Shown in pieces: positions 10,999 to 20,461 of a stretch of 64,000 bases of DNA. Origin of the DNA: Plutella xylostella (taxonomy: Eukaryota > Arthropoda > Insecta > Lepidoptera > Plutellidae); contig NC_063983.1 of NCBI RefSeq assembly GCF_932276165.1, positions 9,865,501 to 9,929,500 on the forward strand. The letters run 5' to 3'. The notes below the pieces were generated by a model. It worked only from the letters and a program-made list of their open reading frames with translations, had not been told where the DNA came from and made no database searches. The position numbers were made by a program, and so were the translations under genes. Positions within the stretch are counted from its first letter, which is position 1; every line of letters starts with the position of its first letter.

Positions 10999-13815
10999 TC
11001 ACAGCCATGCATTAACGTCCTCTAAGTAATCATCAATTTTATAATAAGCTTTTTTACAGAGTTTCTCTTTAATGTAACACTTAAACTTATTCTCTGGCAT
11101 TTGAGCAACTTCTGTTGGAAGCTTATTATAAAATCTAATACAGTACCCTAAAAACGATTTATTAACTTTCGCCAGACGCATCGCTGGAAAAGCCAGCTTA
11201 TGCTTGTTCCTAGTATTAATGTCATGATTACTGCCAATTGTATCAAAAGTTGAAATATTCTTTCGTACATACATTAAATTGGAAAAAATGAACTGACATG
11301 GAACTGTAAGGATGTTAATTTCTTTAAATAGTTCTCTCAATGAATCCCTGGAACCTAGTTTGTATATAGAGCGGATGGCTCTTTTCTGTAATACAAATAT
11401 AGTTTCAATATCAGCGGCTCTACCCCAAAGCAAAATGCCATACGACAATAAGCTGTGGAAATAACTAAAGTAAACTAATCTGGCGGTTTCAACGTCGGTC
11501 AGTTGTCTAATTTTCCGTACAGCAAAAGCTGCGGAGCTCAACCTTCCAGCCAATTTTTCAATGTGAGGTCCCCACTGTAACTTTGAATCTATAGTCATCC
11601 CAAGAAAAACAGTATCATTAACTAGGTCCAATTTATTCCCATCTAGAATAATGTTAGTATCGCATTGTCTAACATTCGGCAGTGTAAATTTAATACATTT
11701 CGTTTTCTTAGAATTCAATAGAAGATTATTAACGGTAAACCAATCGTGTATGTCAGATAGAATAGAATTAATTTCATTAAAATTATTTTCACTTCTTTTA
11801 ACTTTAAAAAGCAAAGAAGTATCATCAGCAAATAAAACTATATTAGTCAATTTTTCAACCATAAAAGGCAAGTCATTAATATAAATGAGGAATAAAAATG
11901 GTCCTAGAATAGATCCTTGAGGGACGCCTATCTTTACATGAGCCCCCTGTGATTTAGTATTGTTAATATCGACCCTTTGTTGCCTCTTGTCTAAATATGA
12001 AACTATCAAATCTAAAGCCTTTCCTCCTATTCCATAGTATCTCAGTTTCGAAATTAAAGTCTGATGGTCTACACAATCAAACGCCTTCGATAGATCACAG
12101 AAGACTCCAATAGCATCGTGATGGTCTTCCCAGGCGTCAAATATGTGCTTAATTAACGCAGTACCGGCATCGGTTGTTGATTTGCCTTTTGTAAAACCAT
12201 ACTGTTGGCTATGAAACAATCGAGCTTCATTGAAATGCAAAAGCATCTGATTGAGTATGACCCTCTCAAATATTTTACTCAAAACTGGAAGAACCGAGAC
12301 AGGCCTGAAATTTGCAGGGTCCTCCATATCCCCACTCTTGAACAGAGGTATAATTTTACTCAATTTCATAAGATCTGGGAACACACCTTCAGCGATACAT
12401 TTATTAAAAATGTTAGCCAAAATTGGGGCGATTTTATTAATAATAGAAAGAACAAATTTAACTGACATTCCCCACAAGTCTTCAGTTTTCTTCATATTTA
12501 AAGACTTAAATGTTTTTATAATAGTTAATGTATTAATATATCTGAATTTAAATTCCTTATCGGTTGAAGGTGCGTTCTCCTTCGCCAGGGTTTCAGCTAA
12601 TGTAGCTGAAGAATCTAGGTTGCAAGTAGTCTCTAAAGGAATGTTCGTAAAAAACTCTTCAAAGACTCTCGCCACCTCGTCATTTGATGTTATTATGTCA
12701 TTGCCTACCTTTAAAGATAAATTAGTCTCGCGTGTTCGATTCTTCCCCGTTTCGTTATTAATTATATTCCAAATGGCCTTAGATTTGTTAGCCGAGTCTT
12801 TAATCTTGTTATTAATAAAAATTGTCTTCGCACAGTGACAGACACATTTGTACATTTTGCTATATTTCTTCACATAAGATTGAAAGTCAGGGCGGAGTAT
12901 GAATGTTTTCATCTCATACAGATCATATAATGTCGCCCTGCTTTTGCGAATACCATCTGTAGCCCAGTCACAAAATTTAATTTTATTGTCTATCAAAACT
13001 TCCTTCGTTTTAAAATTACTCTCAAACTCATCAGCTATTATCTTAAATAAGTTAGTATACATCTCATTAGAATTGCAATCTACTTTAACCTTCGGAAGTT
13101 TTTCGTCTAGTTTCTTCAAGTAATTGTCAATTTTCTTTGTAGTAATCGGTCTGCATCTCACCTTAGTTTTATTTGTCTTGTCAGTGTTTACTAAGGTAAT
13201 GGTCTGCCCACTGTGGTCTGACCTCAGACAATTTATCACACTACTGTCTTTAAACTCACAGTTACAGAATATGTTATCTAGACAAGTGGCAGACGTGGAT
13301 GTAATTCTAGTTGGTTCCAGAAAGACATTAAAAAGATTAAATGATTTAAAAAGTAACAGTAATTTCGACCTATTAGGAGAGTCACTTAATAGGTCAACAT
13401 TAAAGTCACCACACACTATTACTTCCTTTTTACTATTGGAAGCTAACCTTAGAACATCCTCCATGACAGTCTCAAAGGTAATGAAATCACCAGTAGGTGG
13501 CCTGTAGGTACATACTATTATATACTTGTTTAGCTCTGCACATGAAATTTCTATATGGTGTTTAACAGAAAGAGCAACTATGTCCTTTCGTTCTTTACAT
13601 TTACAATTTTCTTTAAGAAATATAAGTGACCCGCCATGCTCGTTGCACTTTCTGTTAAAACAGCTTATAAGTTTGTAATTTTTCAATTGGAACATCATTT
13701 GATTCTCGTCTAACCAATGTTCTGTGATACATAAACAATCAATGTTAAATTTTTCCGAAAATAGTTCTATTTCTAACAATTTAGAAGAAAGACTCTGAAT
13801 ATTCTGATGTACCAA
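10999..13815 (-). CDS. CR1-like LINE ORF2: AP endonuclease and reverse transcriptase
   Basis: The protein nicks target DNA and primes reverse transcription at the nick. Residues about 1-230 are an apurinic-like endonuclease: HQNIQSL at the start, CITEHWL near 30, GDFNVDLL near 137 and SDHSGQ near 200. The RT lies at about 470-760, with RPVSVLPVLSKIFE, a GVPQGSILGP motif near 630 and the catalytic FADD near 662. Length 938 residues, with no stop. The apparent first codon is TTG; the frame stays open upstream without an ATG and overlaps the end of ORF1, so the true start is unclear (reinitiation or frameshift is possible). RNase H is absent, as usual for CR1. Confidence 0.92.
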   Translation of the reverse strand: MVHQNIQSLSSKLLEIELFSEKFNIDCLCITEHWLDENQMMFQLKNYKLISCFNRKCNEHGGSLIFLKENCKCKERKDIVALSVKHHIEISCAELNKYIIVCTYRPPTGDFITFETVMEDVLRLASNSKKEVIVCGDFNVDLLSDSPNRSKLLLLFKSFNLFNVFLEPTRITSTSATCLDNIFCNCEFKDSSVINCLRSDHSGQTITLVNTDKTNKTKVRCRPITTKKIDNYLKKLDEKLPKVKVDCNSNEMYTNLFKIIADEFESNFKTKEVLIDNKIKFCDWATDGIRKSRATLYDLYEMKTFILRPDFQSYVKKYSKMYKCVCHCAKTIFINNKIKDSANKSKAIWNIINNETGKNRTRETNLSLKVGNDIITSNDEVARVFEEFFTNIPLETTCNLDSSATLAETLAKENAPSTDKEFKFRYINTLTIIKTFKSLNMKKTEDLWGMSVKFVLSIINKIAPILANIFNKCIAEGVFPDLMKLSKIIPLFKSGDMEDPANFRPVSVLPVLSKIFERVILNQMLLHFNEARLFHSQQYGFTKGKSTTDAGTALIKHIFDAWEDHHDAIGVFCDLSKAFDCVDHQTLISKLRYYGIGGKALDLIVSYLDKRQQRVDINNTKSQGAHVKIGVPQGSILGPFLFLIYINDLPFMVEKLTNIVLFADDTSLLFKVKRSENNFNEINSILSDIHDWFTVNNLLLNSKKTKCIKFTLPNVRQCDTNIILDGNKLDLVNDTVFLGMTIDSKLQWGPHIEKLAGRLSSAAFAVRKIRQLTDVETARLVYFSYFHSLLSYGILLWGRAADIETIFVLQKRAIRSIYKLGSRDSLRELFKEINILTVPCQFIFSNLMYVRKNISTFDTIGSNHDINTRNKHKLAFPAMRLAKVNKSFLGYCIRFYNKLPTEVAQMPENKFKCYIKEKLCKKAYYKIDDYLEDVNAWL

Positions 13816-13925
13816 TTTAAATTCATTCTTAAATGTCTTGTCCTTTAATAGTTTTGAGCCGAGAGAGCAGTGAACTGAATCAATCTTTATATCAACGCTA
13901 TGATGCTCTCCCGTTGTCTGGGAAT

Positions 13926-15131
13926 CTAATTTAAATCTACTGTACTATTACTATTATCAGTATTACTACTGACGGTGTCAATAGGGACACAAGTTTTCTT
14001 CGTTATAATGCTTATAACTGAGTTAATAAGATGAGCTACTTCTGTAGCTAGACGTCGTTTCTGATTTGAGGACAAAAATAAACTGGCCCAAGTCAATTTA
14101 AAATTATCTACGTACAAATTAGTATCAAAGAAATTGATACAGTCGGATTTACAACATGCATTGTACATTATTTTATTTAGGCTACATGTCATATAATTGC
14201 ATTTGTCGGGCAGTGTGCATGAGTAAGAAAATGCACAAACAAATACATGTTTAGCAGGAAGGCCTTCTAATATAGCAAAACTTCTATGTATGTCAGACTT
14301 TGACACCCCTAAACTATTTCCCACCATAATAAATATAGTTGTTTTGTCAGTGTGTGACCTCTCTGAAATCAATTTAACTATTTGTCCGAATGTAAGTTCT
14401 GGGTAACAATAATTAACAACTTTTCCATTTACATGATTACCCAACATGTGCCCAAAATCCTTGCCAAGCCTATCGGAATATACAACTGTGCTGTAATCCT
14501 CGCTTGAACTGCTACTACTTGTAGTAAGCCTTGTCAAGGAAGTGGGTGCCATCTTAGGTAACTGCTTATTGCCTACTATTCTACTAGCTGCCTGAGCATA
14601 GGTGGGTTTCCTATGTAATTTCTTAGTGGAGGCCTGAAAAACATCTGCTGCCGCCGATGCGCTCTGGATGACCCCTGAGGATGGCGCGGCCGTCGGGAGG
14701 CTGGTGGTGGCCGCCAGGAGTCTGGTGGTGGCCCTCGGGAGGATGGTGGTGGTCCCCGAGAGTCCGGTGGTGGTCCTCGAGAGACCAGTGGTGAGTCCAG
14801 TGGTGGCCAACGGGATGCTGGTGGTGGCCGCCAGGAGTCTGGTGGTGGCCCTCGGGAGGATGGTAGTGGTCCCCGAGAGTCCGGTGGTGGTCCTCGAGAG
14901 ACCAGTGGTGAGTTCAGTGGTGGCCAACGGGATGCTATTTGTGGCCTCCGAGGTGGTGGTGGTGGCCTCCGGAGATGCGGTAGAGGCTTCAGCAGATGAA
15001 GACTTCTCCGGCAGCATCTCAACCCGAACTAAGCCCACACTACTCAGCACCAGCAGCTGGTTTTCATACTCCACAGTTCTCTGGTCTAGGGCAGACTTCA
15101 ATGTGGCCAGCCTAGACTGTAGCATAGCCAT
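13926..15131 (-). CDS. CR1-like LINE ORF1 with Thr-rich repeat and esterase-like C-terminal half
   Basis: A 401-residue ORF starting at a true ATG. Residues about 1-30 could form a short coiled coil. Residues about 65-145 are Thr-rich with a ~38-residue unit (beginning SIPLATT) present twice, visible in DNA as a ~120-bp direct repeat at 14690-14940. The C-terminal half has VVYSDRLGKDFG and IFIMVGNSLG segments, which could be the first and third blocks of an SGNH/GDSL esterase as described in CR1 ORF1 proteins; this is tentative because the canonical GDS serine block is not exact. Expected to act as the RNA-binding or chaperone partner of ORF2. Confidence 0.75.
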   Translation of the reverse strand: MAMLQSRLATLKSALDQRTVEYENQLLVLSSVGLVRVEMLPEKSSSAEASTASPEATTTTSEATNSIPLATTELTTGLSRTTTGLSGTTTILPRATTRLLAATTSIPLATTGLTTGLSRTTTGLSGTTTILPRATTRLLAATTSLPTAAPSSGVIQSASAAADVFQASTKKLHRKPTYAQAASRIVGNKQLPKMAPTSLTRLTTSSSSSSEDYSTVVYSDRLGKDFGHMLGNHVNGKVVNYCYPELTFGQIVKLISERSHTDKTTIFIMVGNSLGVSKSDIHRSFAILEGLPAKHVFVCAFSYSCTLPDKCNYMTCSLNKIMYNACCKSDCINFFDTNLYVDNFKLTWASLFLSSNQKRRLATEVAHLINSVISIITKKTCVPIDTVSSNTDNSNSTVDLN

Positions 15132-15142
15132 ATACTATGATT

Positions 15143-15525
15143 TAGCATAAAGTTCATAAAATATTCTATCATATCACATAATGTGTGTTAAATTACACAA
15201 CACCATCAAAACATCTAGCACCACAACCTAAAGATAGGTGCGATGACGAGAAAAGCAAGGAGGAGCGGTTAAGTGCACATGTTCAGCAAAAGCGAAGCAG
15301 GGCTACATGGGGAGACGCTCTATGTTTAGGTTTTGGTGCAAGGAGTTTTGACTGCGTTATTATTATTGGCGCTATGTAGGGAGACGCTTAGCTGACCAAC
15401 ATGTGCACCTAACCGCACACGCCTATGTTTATATTTTGGTGCTAGGTGTTTTGCCGGTGTTGTGTAATTCAGCACAGAGAATATATGTCATATTATAGTA
15501 TATTTTATGAATTTTACATAAAATG
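15143..15525. mobile_element. Foldback MITE next to the CR1 5' end
   Basis: The arms are inverted: AATTACACAACACC at about 15190 pairs with GGTGTTGTGTAATT at about 15457. Pairing continues through GGTGCTAG-type sequence and, outward, through TTCATAAAATAT-type sequence, giving arms of roughly 95 bp. The core carries GCGTCTCC and GTGCACCTAAC words shared with the centre of the element at 9677-10434. No ORF of note. Confidence 0.65.
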
Positions 15526-15829
15526 AACAGTATACATATTTGGTATTATACCTTATAAAAATATAGATGTTATAGGTACGGTTTATTATATGTTGTGAAC
15601 GTTATTAGTGTGAAATGAAACATTTTGTTTTATACGTCGCAATACGGACCCCACAATGCTACTTAGAGAATTCCATACTATATTCTTATTTTTTTATACA
15701 TACTGTCGTTCTTTCTTTCGTTCCAATATCTATCCAAATATTTCTGCCATACATGCCTGTCTAAGTTTGCGTTTCCCTCACAGTCTTTTTAAAAAATTGC
15801 AGTGGATTGATTCTTTCATTTCCATTGTA

Positions 15830-16085
15830 TACAGTTCTTTCATTGCCGTGGAAGTTTGTTTCATTGCCGTGGGCCTTTGTTTCATTGCCGTGGACGCTAG
15901 TTTCATTGCCGTGAACGCATGTTTCATCGCCGTGGCACGAAATTTTTAATCATCCGTATCTCGTTAAGTTTTTAACTTATCTGCTACCCATTTAGTAAGA
16001 ACACTAACATTATCAAAAACTTTAATAAAAGCGTTTTTCTAATATAAAAAACCTTAAGATAAAAAAGTCCACGGAAATGAAGATT
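15830..16085 (+). repeat. Right cluster of TTCATTGCCGTGG subterminal repeats
   Basis: Five copies in tandem at about 22-base spacing between 15836 and 15942 (TTCATTGCCGTGG, the last TTCATCGCCGTGG). One inverted copy (CCACGGAAATGAA) lies near 16070. It mirrors the cluster at 6440-7185. Confidence 0.8.
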
Positions 16086-16110
16086 TTTTAGGACTTGTTG
16101 AAATCCACCC

Positions 16111-16416
16111 TTTAATATTTTATTCGCTGTTGTTATTCTGAGACTTTGCCTTTTAACGTACTTTTGTTTATGTTTTGACAGATGTGTTTATATGTCATTA
16201 TGACGGTTTTCTAATCAGCTGATGTGCTGCCGCCATTACAAAATTACTCTCGGATAAGCTCGTTACACGGTCAATTTTGGCGGTATAACATTTTATTCTT
16301 GGGATAAGCTAGTTATCTTGGTTTCAGGTTTGGTAGAATGCAAAATCTGCTTACTCGCGAGTAACTGGTACTTTACTCGTGAGTAAAAAGTTACTCGACG
16401 TTGGTCGAATCCGCCC
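16111..16416 (-). repeat. Right 306-bp terminal inverted repeat
   Basis: Reverse complement of 5696-6001. The outer end is followed immediately by TAA. Confidence 0.85.
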
Positions 16417-16419
16417 TAA

Positions 16420-17286
16420 GTAAAGCTAAATGAAAGAGTCAAAGGAATTTCTCATTCAGCTCTAAAGTTTATGAATCATTTTAATATGACATAATTTAAA
16501 TTTAATTAAATTAGATTAAGGAGTAGCAAGGGCGTCCTACTTACTTATACTACTGACACCCTCTTCAGAGATATTTGTTTATTTTAATTAAACGCACCTA
16601 TTACATTACGCACTTATTATTAAAAAGTACTTATTGCTTTTAAACTCTAACATGTACGAAAAAAGTTTTGTTTTGCCATTTATCGATAAGTCTACAACTG
16701 ATACACGATGAGGAAAGACGAGGACAGAGTGTTGTGCTTATTATAAGCTGATGATAACGATAAAAGATTTAAGAAATATATTCCGTGGGTAGCATCTTAC
16801 CAAATTACTTTTTACATCAAAAATAAAAATAACTTACAATTAACATACACAACTAAGGTAGTTAGTTATAATTTATTTACACAACAACAAGTGTGTGTCC
16901 AACACCGAAAAGGCCTCGAAACCGCGTTGTGCGTGGATTTAAAACACAAAAATGTCATAAAAATACACACCGGTATCTATATTTACAAACTGAAAATCCG
17001 ATATGAGCGGTCCGCGGGGGGAAGGGCAGCGGGAGGTGAGGAAAGGGGGGGGGGGGAATTAGCAAACTTTTAACGAGTTCCCCTTTGTTACTAAAGCAAT
17101 TAGTTATTCTTTTCACCGTAGCAATTAATGTTTAATATTAGGTGATAAAATTATGCGCCCGCCGGAAAAACAACCTTATTCTCCTCAACTTCTATTGTAG
17201 ACGAACAAGAAAGAAGTATTCACGAGATTTAGCTTTTGTTCCCCCGTGTGTTGTTTTTTTTTACCCTAAAATATTGAATCACCTGC
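16420..17286. other. Intergenic with RTE scrap and G-run
   Basis: At 16708-16760 a short internally deleted piece of the RTE 3' end is recognisable (GAGGAAAGACGAGGACAGAG, then the AAGCTGATGAT end). A purine-rich tract with a run of about a dozen G lies at 17015-17057. No gene. Confidence 0.5.
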
Positions 17287-17346
17287 GGCTAATAATAATA
17301 ATAATAAATAAAGGAAGAAGAAATTAAAATTTCGGAAATCCCACAG

Positions 17347-19764
17347 ATGGAATTTGAAAATATATCTATAGAAATATTTCAAGATGTATTAAAATGTTTA
17401 CATAATTGGAAAGCCCCTGGATCTGACCATATCCATAACTACTGGTATAAAAAGTTTACGCACATTCACCCGTTCCTATTTAATTTTATCAACGATTTTA
17501 TAAAGAACCCGCTATTGTTACCAGAATACATCACCCAAGGAATAACATATATGTTACCTAAAGATACAGAAGATATGAAAAACCCCGCAAAATATAGGCC
17601 AATAACATGTCTGCAAACCATTTATAAAATACTTACATCTTGTCTCACACGGATCATATACTTACACTCTGAAAACCATAACATACTAGCTGAACAACAA
17701 AAGGGATGCAGGAAATACAGTCACGGATGCAAGGAACAACTCACAATAGATGCAGTAATTTTAAAACTAGTTCAAAAAAAGAAAAAGGATCTGTTCACAA
17801 TGTATATAGATTACAAAAAAGCGTATGATTCCGTCCCTCACAGTTGGTTACTAAAGGTATTAACATTGTATAAAATTCATCCGGACATAATAACATTTCT
17901 AAATTTCATTATGAACCAATGGTCAACAAAGCTCAAACTTAGTGACAAAGAAACAGATACAATTAAAATACAGAGAGGCATTTTTCAAGGCGACGCACTA
18001 AGTCCTCTATGGTTTTGCTTAGCATTAAATCCACTGTCGAATACGCTAAATAACACAAACACTGGTTTTAGAATCCAAAAATCTGACAACTCTGACCTCA
18101 AACTAAACCACCTTCTCTACATGGACGATATAAAACTTTATGCAAACACCCAAACCGACCTCAATTTACTAGCGAAAACCACGGATAGGCTGTCAAAGGA
18201 TATAAAAATGGACTTTGGAATAGATAAATGCAGAACTAACTCAGTTAAAGCAGGTAAGACTTTTGAGCACGAATATGAAACAATAGATGGTAACCATGTT
18301 GAACATCTGAAAGAAGGAGAGAGCTATAAATATTTAGGATACAACCAAAGTAAGCAAATACAGACTAAGGAAACAAAAACAAGACTCATCACACAATTCA
18401 AACACAGATTAAACTCAATTTTAAAAACCCAACTCAATGCCACAAATACCATCAAAGCTATCAACACCTATGCAATACCTATCTTGACGTACTCCTTCGG
18501 TATCATAAACTGGTCCAAAACTGAATTAAAAAACCTCCAGCGGATCATTAATACATCTATGACCAAATCTAGGAAGCATCATCCAAGAGCATGCGTTCAA
18601 CGCCAAACCCTACCCCGTGGTGAAGGGGGCCGAGGATTAATAGATATTTTAAACCTCCATAATAAACAAATTCAAACGCTTAGACACTACTTTCATGAAA
18701 AAGCTAAAACATCTGAGATCCATAATGCAATAGTACACACAGATAACAAACTCACTCCGCTAAACCTACAAGACCACAACCCCCAAACGAATGAAAAACA
18801 GACAGAAGAAGCAGTGAAAATAAGTGAGTGGACACAAAAGTCTCTGCACGGACGACATCCCCACGACTTGAGTCTACCCAACGTCGACAAGCTAGCGTCG
18901 CACGAGTGGCTCCGTCGCGGGGAACTCTTCCCGGAGACTGAAGGGTTCATGGTAGCTATACAGGATCAAGTTATAGAAACGAAGAATTATCAAAAGCACA
19001 TAATGAAATTACCAGGCTCACAGAACGATAAATGCCGTAAATGTAACTCTGCACCCGAAACCATTCAACATATAACAGGCGCATGCAAATCCATAGTACA
19101 AACTGATTACAAACATCGCCACGATCAAGTTGCGAATATAATCCACCAAAAATTAGCAATCAAATACAATCTTCTACCACAACCACATGTACCCTACTAC
19201 AAATATGCCCCAGAAGTTGTCCTCGAAAATAACACTCACAAGCTGTATTTCGACAGGGCAATCTTGACAGACCGCACTACTCACTTCAATAGACCCGACA
19301 TCACAATTATACACAAACAACTAAAAACTGCCCAGATCATAGATATAGCAATACCAAATACACACAACCTACAGAGCACAATTTCAGAAAAACTCGCAAA
19401 ATACACGGATCTCAGGGATGAAGTGACTAGAATGTGGCGCTTAGAATCGGCGTCGATAATACCGATTGTATTATCAACTACAGGGGTCATACCAAAACAG
19501 CTACATCAATCTCTGAGATCTTTGCAACTACCCGCATACACCTACATTACATTACAAAAAGCAGCCATATTAAACACATGCAGAATAGTCCGGAAATGGA
19601 CAACATTTCATTTTCTTTACCCTATATTTTTATTAGTTATTCGGAAAGTTTATAGAAAATTAGGGGACCCGTATTTTTTTATTTTGTATATACATAAATT
19701 TTTGCATGTTATTTTTAACTTTAAAGTTAATTATTTTAAAACCGGAAGTGACGTTACATATTAG
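17347..19764 (+). CDS. R4/Dong-like reverse transcriptase with restriction-like endonuclease (N-truncated, C-end from a MITE)
   Basis: The ORF has 805 codons from ATG 17347, but the start lies just before RT block 0-1 (KAPGSDHIHNYWYKKF, NPAKYRPITCLQTIYK), so upstream N-terminal zinc-finger or Myb-type regions are lost. RT core: MYIDYKKAYDSV near 155, GIFQGDALSPLWF near 212, catalytic YMDDIKLYA near 258. After the thumb there is CRKCNSAPETIQHITGAC (562-579), the CCHC motif of R2/R4 elements. Then RPDITIIHK and IIDIAIP (about 648-670) form the PD-(D/E)XK endonuclease signature. True element sequence ends at about codon 750 (RIVRKW); the last ~55 codons are read from the inserted MITE. It has no interior stop but was probably dead on arrival. 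Confidence 0.85.
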   Translation: MEFENISIEIFQDVLKCLHNWKAPGSDHIHNYWYKKFTHIHPFLFNFINDFIKNPLLLPEYITQGITYMLPKDTEDMKNPAKYRPITCLQTIYKILTSCLTRIIYLHSENHNILAEQQKGCRKYSHGCKEQLTIDAVILKLVQKKKKDLFTMYIDYKKAYDSVPHSWLLKVLTLYKIHPDIITFLNFIMNQWSTKLKLSDKETDTIKIQRGIFQGDALSPLWFCLALNPLSNTLNNTNTGFRIQKSDNSDLKLNHLLYMDDIKLYANTQTDLNLLAKTTDRLSKDIKMDFGIDKCRTNSVKAGKTFEHEYETIDGNHVEHLKEGESYKYLGYNQSKQIQTKETKTRLITQFKHRLNSILKTQLNATNTIKAINTYAIPILTYSFGIINWSKTELKNLQRIINTSMTKSRKHHPRACVQRQTLPRGEGGRGLIDILNLHNKQIQTLRHYFHEKAKTSEIHNAIVHTDNKLTPLNLQDHNPQTNEKQTEEAVKISEWTQKSLHGRHPHDLSLPNVDKLASHEWLRRGELFPETEGFMVAIQDQVIETKNYQKHIMKLPGSQNDKCRKCNSAPETIQHITGACKSIVQTDYKHRHDQVANIIHQKLAIKYNLLPQPHVPYYKYAPEVVLENNTHKLYFDRAILTDRTTHFNRPDITIIHKQLKTAQIIDIAIPNTHNLQSTISEKLAKYTDLRDEVTRMWRLESASIIPIVLSTTGVIPKQLHQSLRSLQLPAYTYITLQKAAILNTCRIVRKWTTFHFLYPIFLLVIRKVYRKLGDPYFFILYIHKFLHVIFNFKVNYFKTGSDVTY

Positions 19765-20326
19765 GCTCAATTTTTATTTTTGTCTATTGCCTAAGTCTCG
19801 CAAAAAAACATAAATGACACTGACAAGTGACATTTAAACTTTGTTTACATGCCAACCAACAAATGGGTCATTTTCAAATAACCTTGATATTTCTGATGAT
19901 GGAAAGTAGGTACTTATCATGTTAAAAAAATAAGCAGAAGCATTTTTTCAGCTGTGTAGGCGGTGGCATGATCTGGGACATATTATATAGAGGTCATCTC
20001 TTAATAATAAATATAAAAAATTGTCAGAAAGTGTCAGAACAGAATTAATGAAAATGACCCAAATAAACAACAACGTCACGATAAAACGTCAACGTCAATC
20101 AAAAATGAAAGTGACAGTTACTTTGTTTTTAAATCTATAGTCTTTGATCATCAAAATGCATCGCACCTGATGCATTACGTCATCAGCACTTTTTTACTAT
20201 TTTATGATTTTCTCGAAAATGATACATCCAAAAAATACAAAAACATTTTTTTTGTGGCCTTTAGAGCTAAATCTCGAAATGGTTTTCGATTTATAGCAGC
20301 TTTAGTTTTTTGAAATGTTGTCCATT
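19595..20326. mobile_element. MITE inserted at the end of the R4/Dong-like ORF
   Basis: A perfect 16-bp inverted repeat bounds it: AATGGACAACATTTCA at 19595-19610 and its complement at 20311-20326. Internal symmetric words such as ATGGGTCATTTTC and GAAAATGACCC strengthen the foldback structure. LINE ORF lies to the left and LINE 3' UTR to the right. I could not settle a target duplication. Confidence 0.7.
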
Positions 20327-20461
20327 CTTACAAAATGACCCAACCCAACATAACAATCCATCTTTACCATCAACAACTTCCCAACATGATGCGCACTTGG
20401 CTTAGGCCCGTGTGCATTATTAATACCGGTTAACAACCGAGCTGAATAAAATCAGAAATTC

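Larger units (their letters stand above)
10749..15142 (-). mobile_element. CR1-like two-ORF LINE, minus strand
   Basis: It consists of ORF1 (13926-15131) and ORF2 (10999-13815), then a short 3' UTR ending on the minus strand in tandem TTTGAC units (plus strand 10749-10771). This microsatellite-type end, rather than poly(A), is typical of CR1-group elements. The 5' boundary falls about a dozen bases upstream of the ORF1 ATG, where a foldback MITE begins, so the 5' UTR is missing or was replaced. Both ORFs are open over their full length, making this a young copy. Confidence 0.85.
6267..16110. mobile_element. Candidate inner element bounded by GGGTGRATTTC ends
   Basis: The left boundary reads AGGGTGAATTTC near 6267 and the right reads GAAATCCACCCT just before the right arm of the outer repeat. 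Clusters of TTCATTGCCGTGG lie inside both ends. This suggests a second transposon inserted in the outer one. The match between termini is short, and I find no clean target duplication or transposase, so the boundaries are tentative. Confidence 0.4.
5696..16416. mobile_element. Large composite element with 306-bp terminal inverted repeats and TAA target duplication (PIF/Harbinger-like)
   Basis: Both ends start GGGCGGATTCGACCAACGTC in inverted orientation and stay near-identical for about 306 bp. TAA flanks the element directly on both sides (5693-5695, 16417-16419). A 3-bp TWA duplication is characteristic of PIF/Harbinger transposons. No Harbinger transposase or Myb-like ORF is present. The 10.7-kb interior is mostly later insertions: Tc1, SINE, RTE remnant with hAT-like element, CR1 LINE and foldback MITE. 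The original element may have been a MITE of under 1 kb that was later invaded. The superfamily is inferred from the termini only. Confidence 0.7.

Noticed and set aside
12251..12838. 195-codon plus-strand ORF
   Set aside because: Antisense shadow of CR1 ORF2; the same holds for the other plus-strand ORFs in 11.6-13.5 kb and at 14668-15150.
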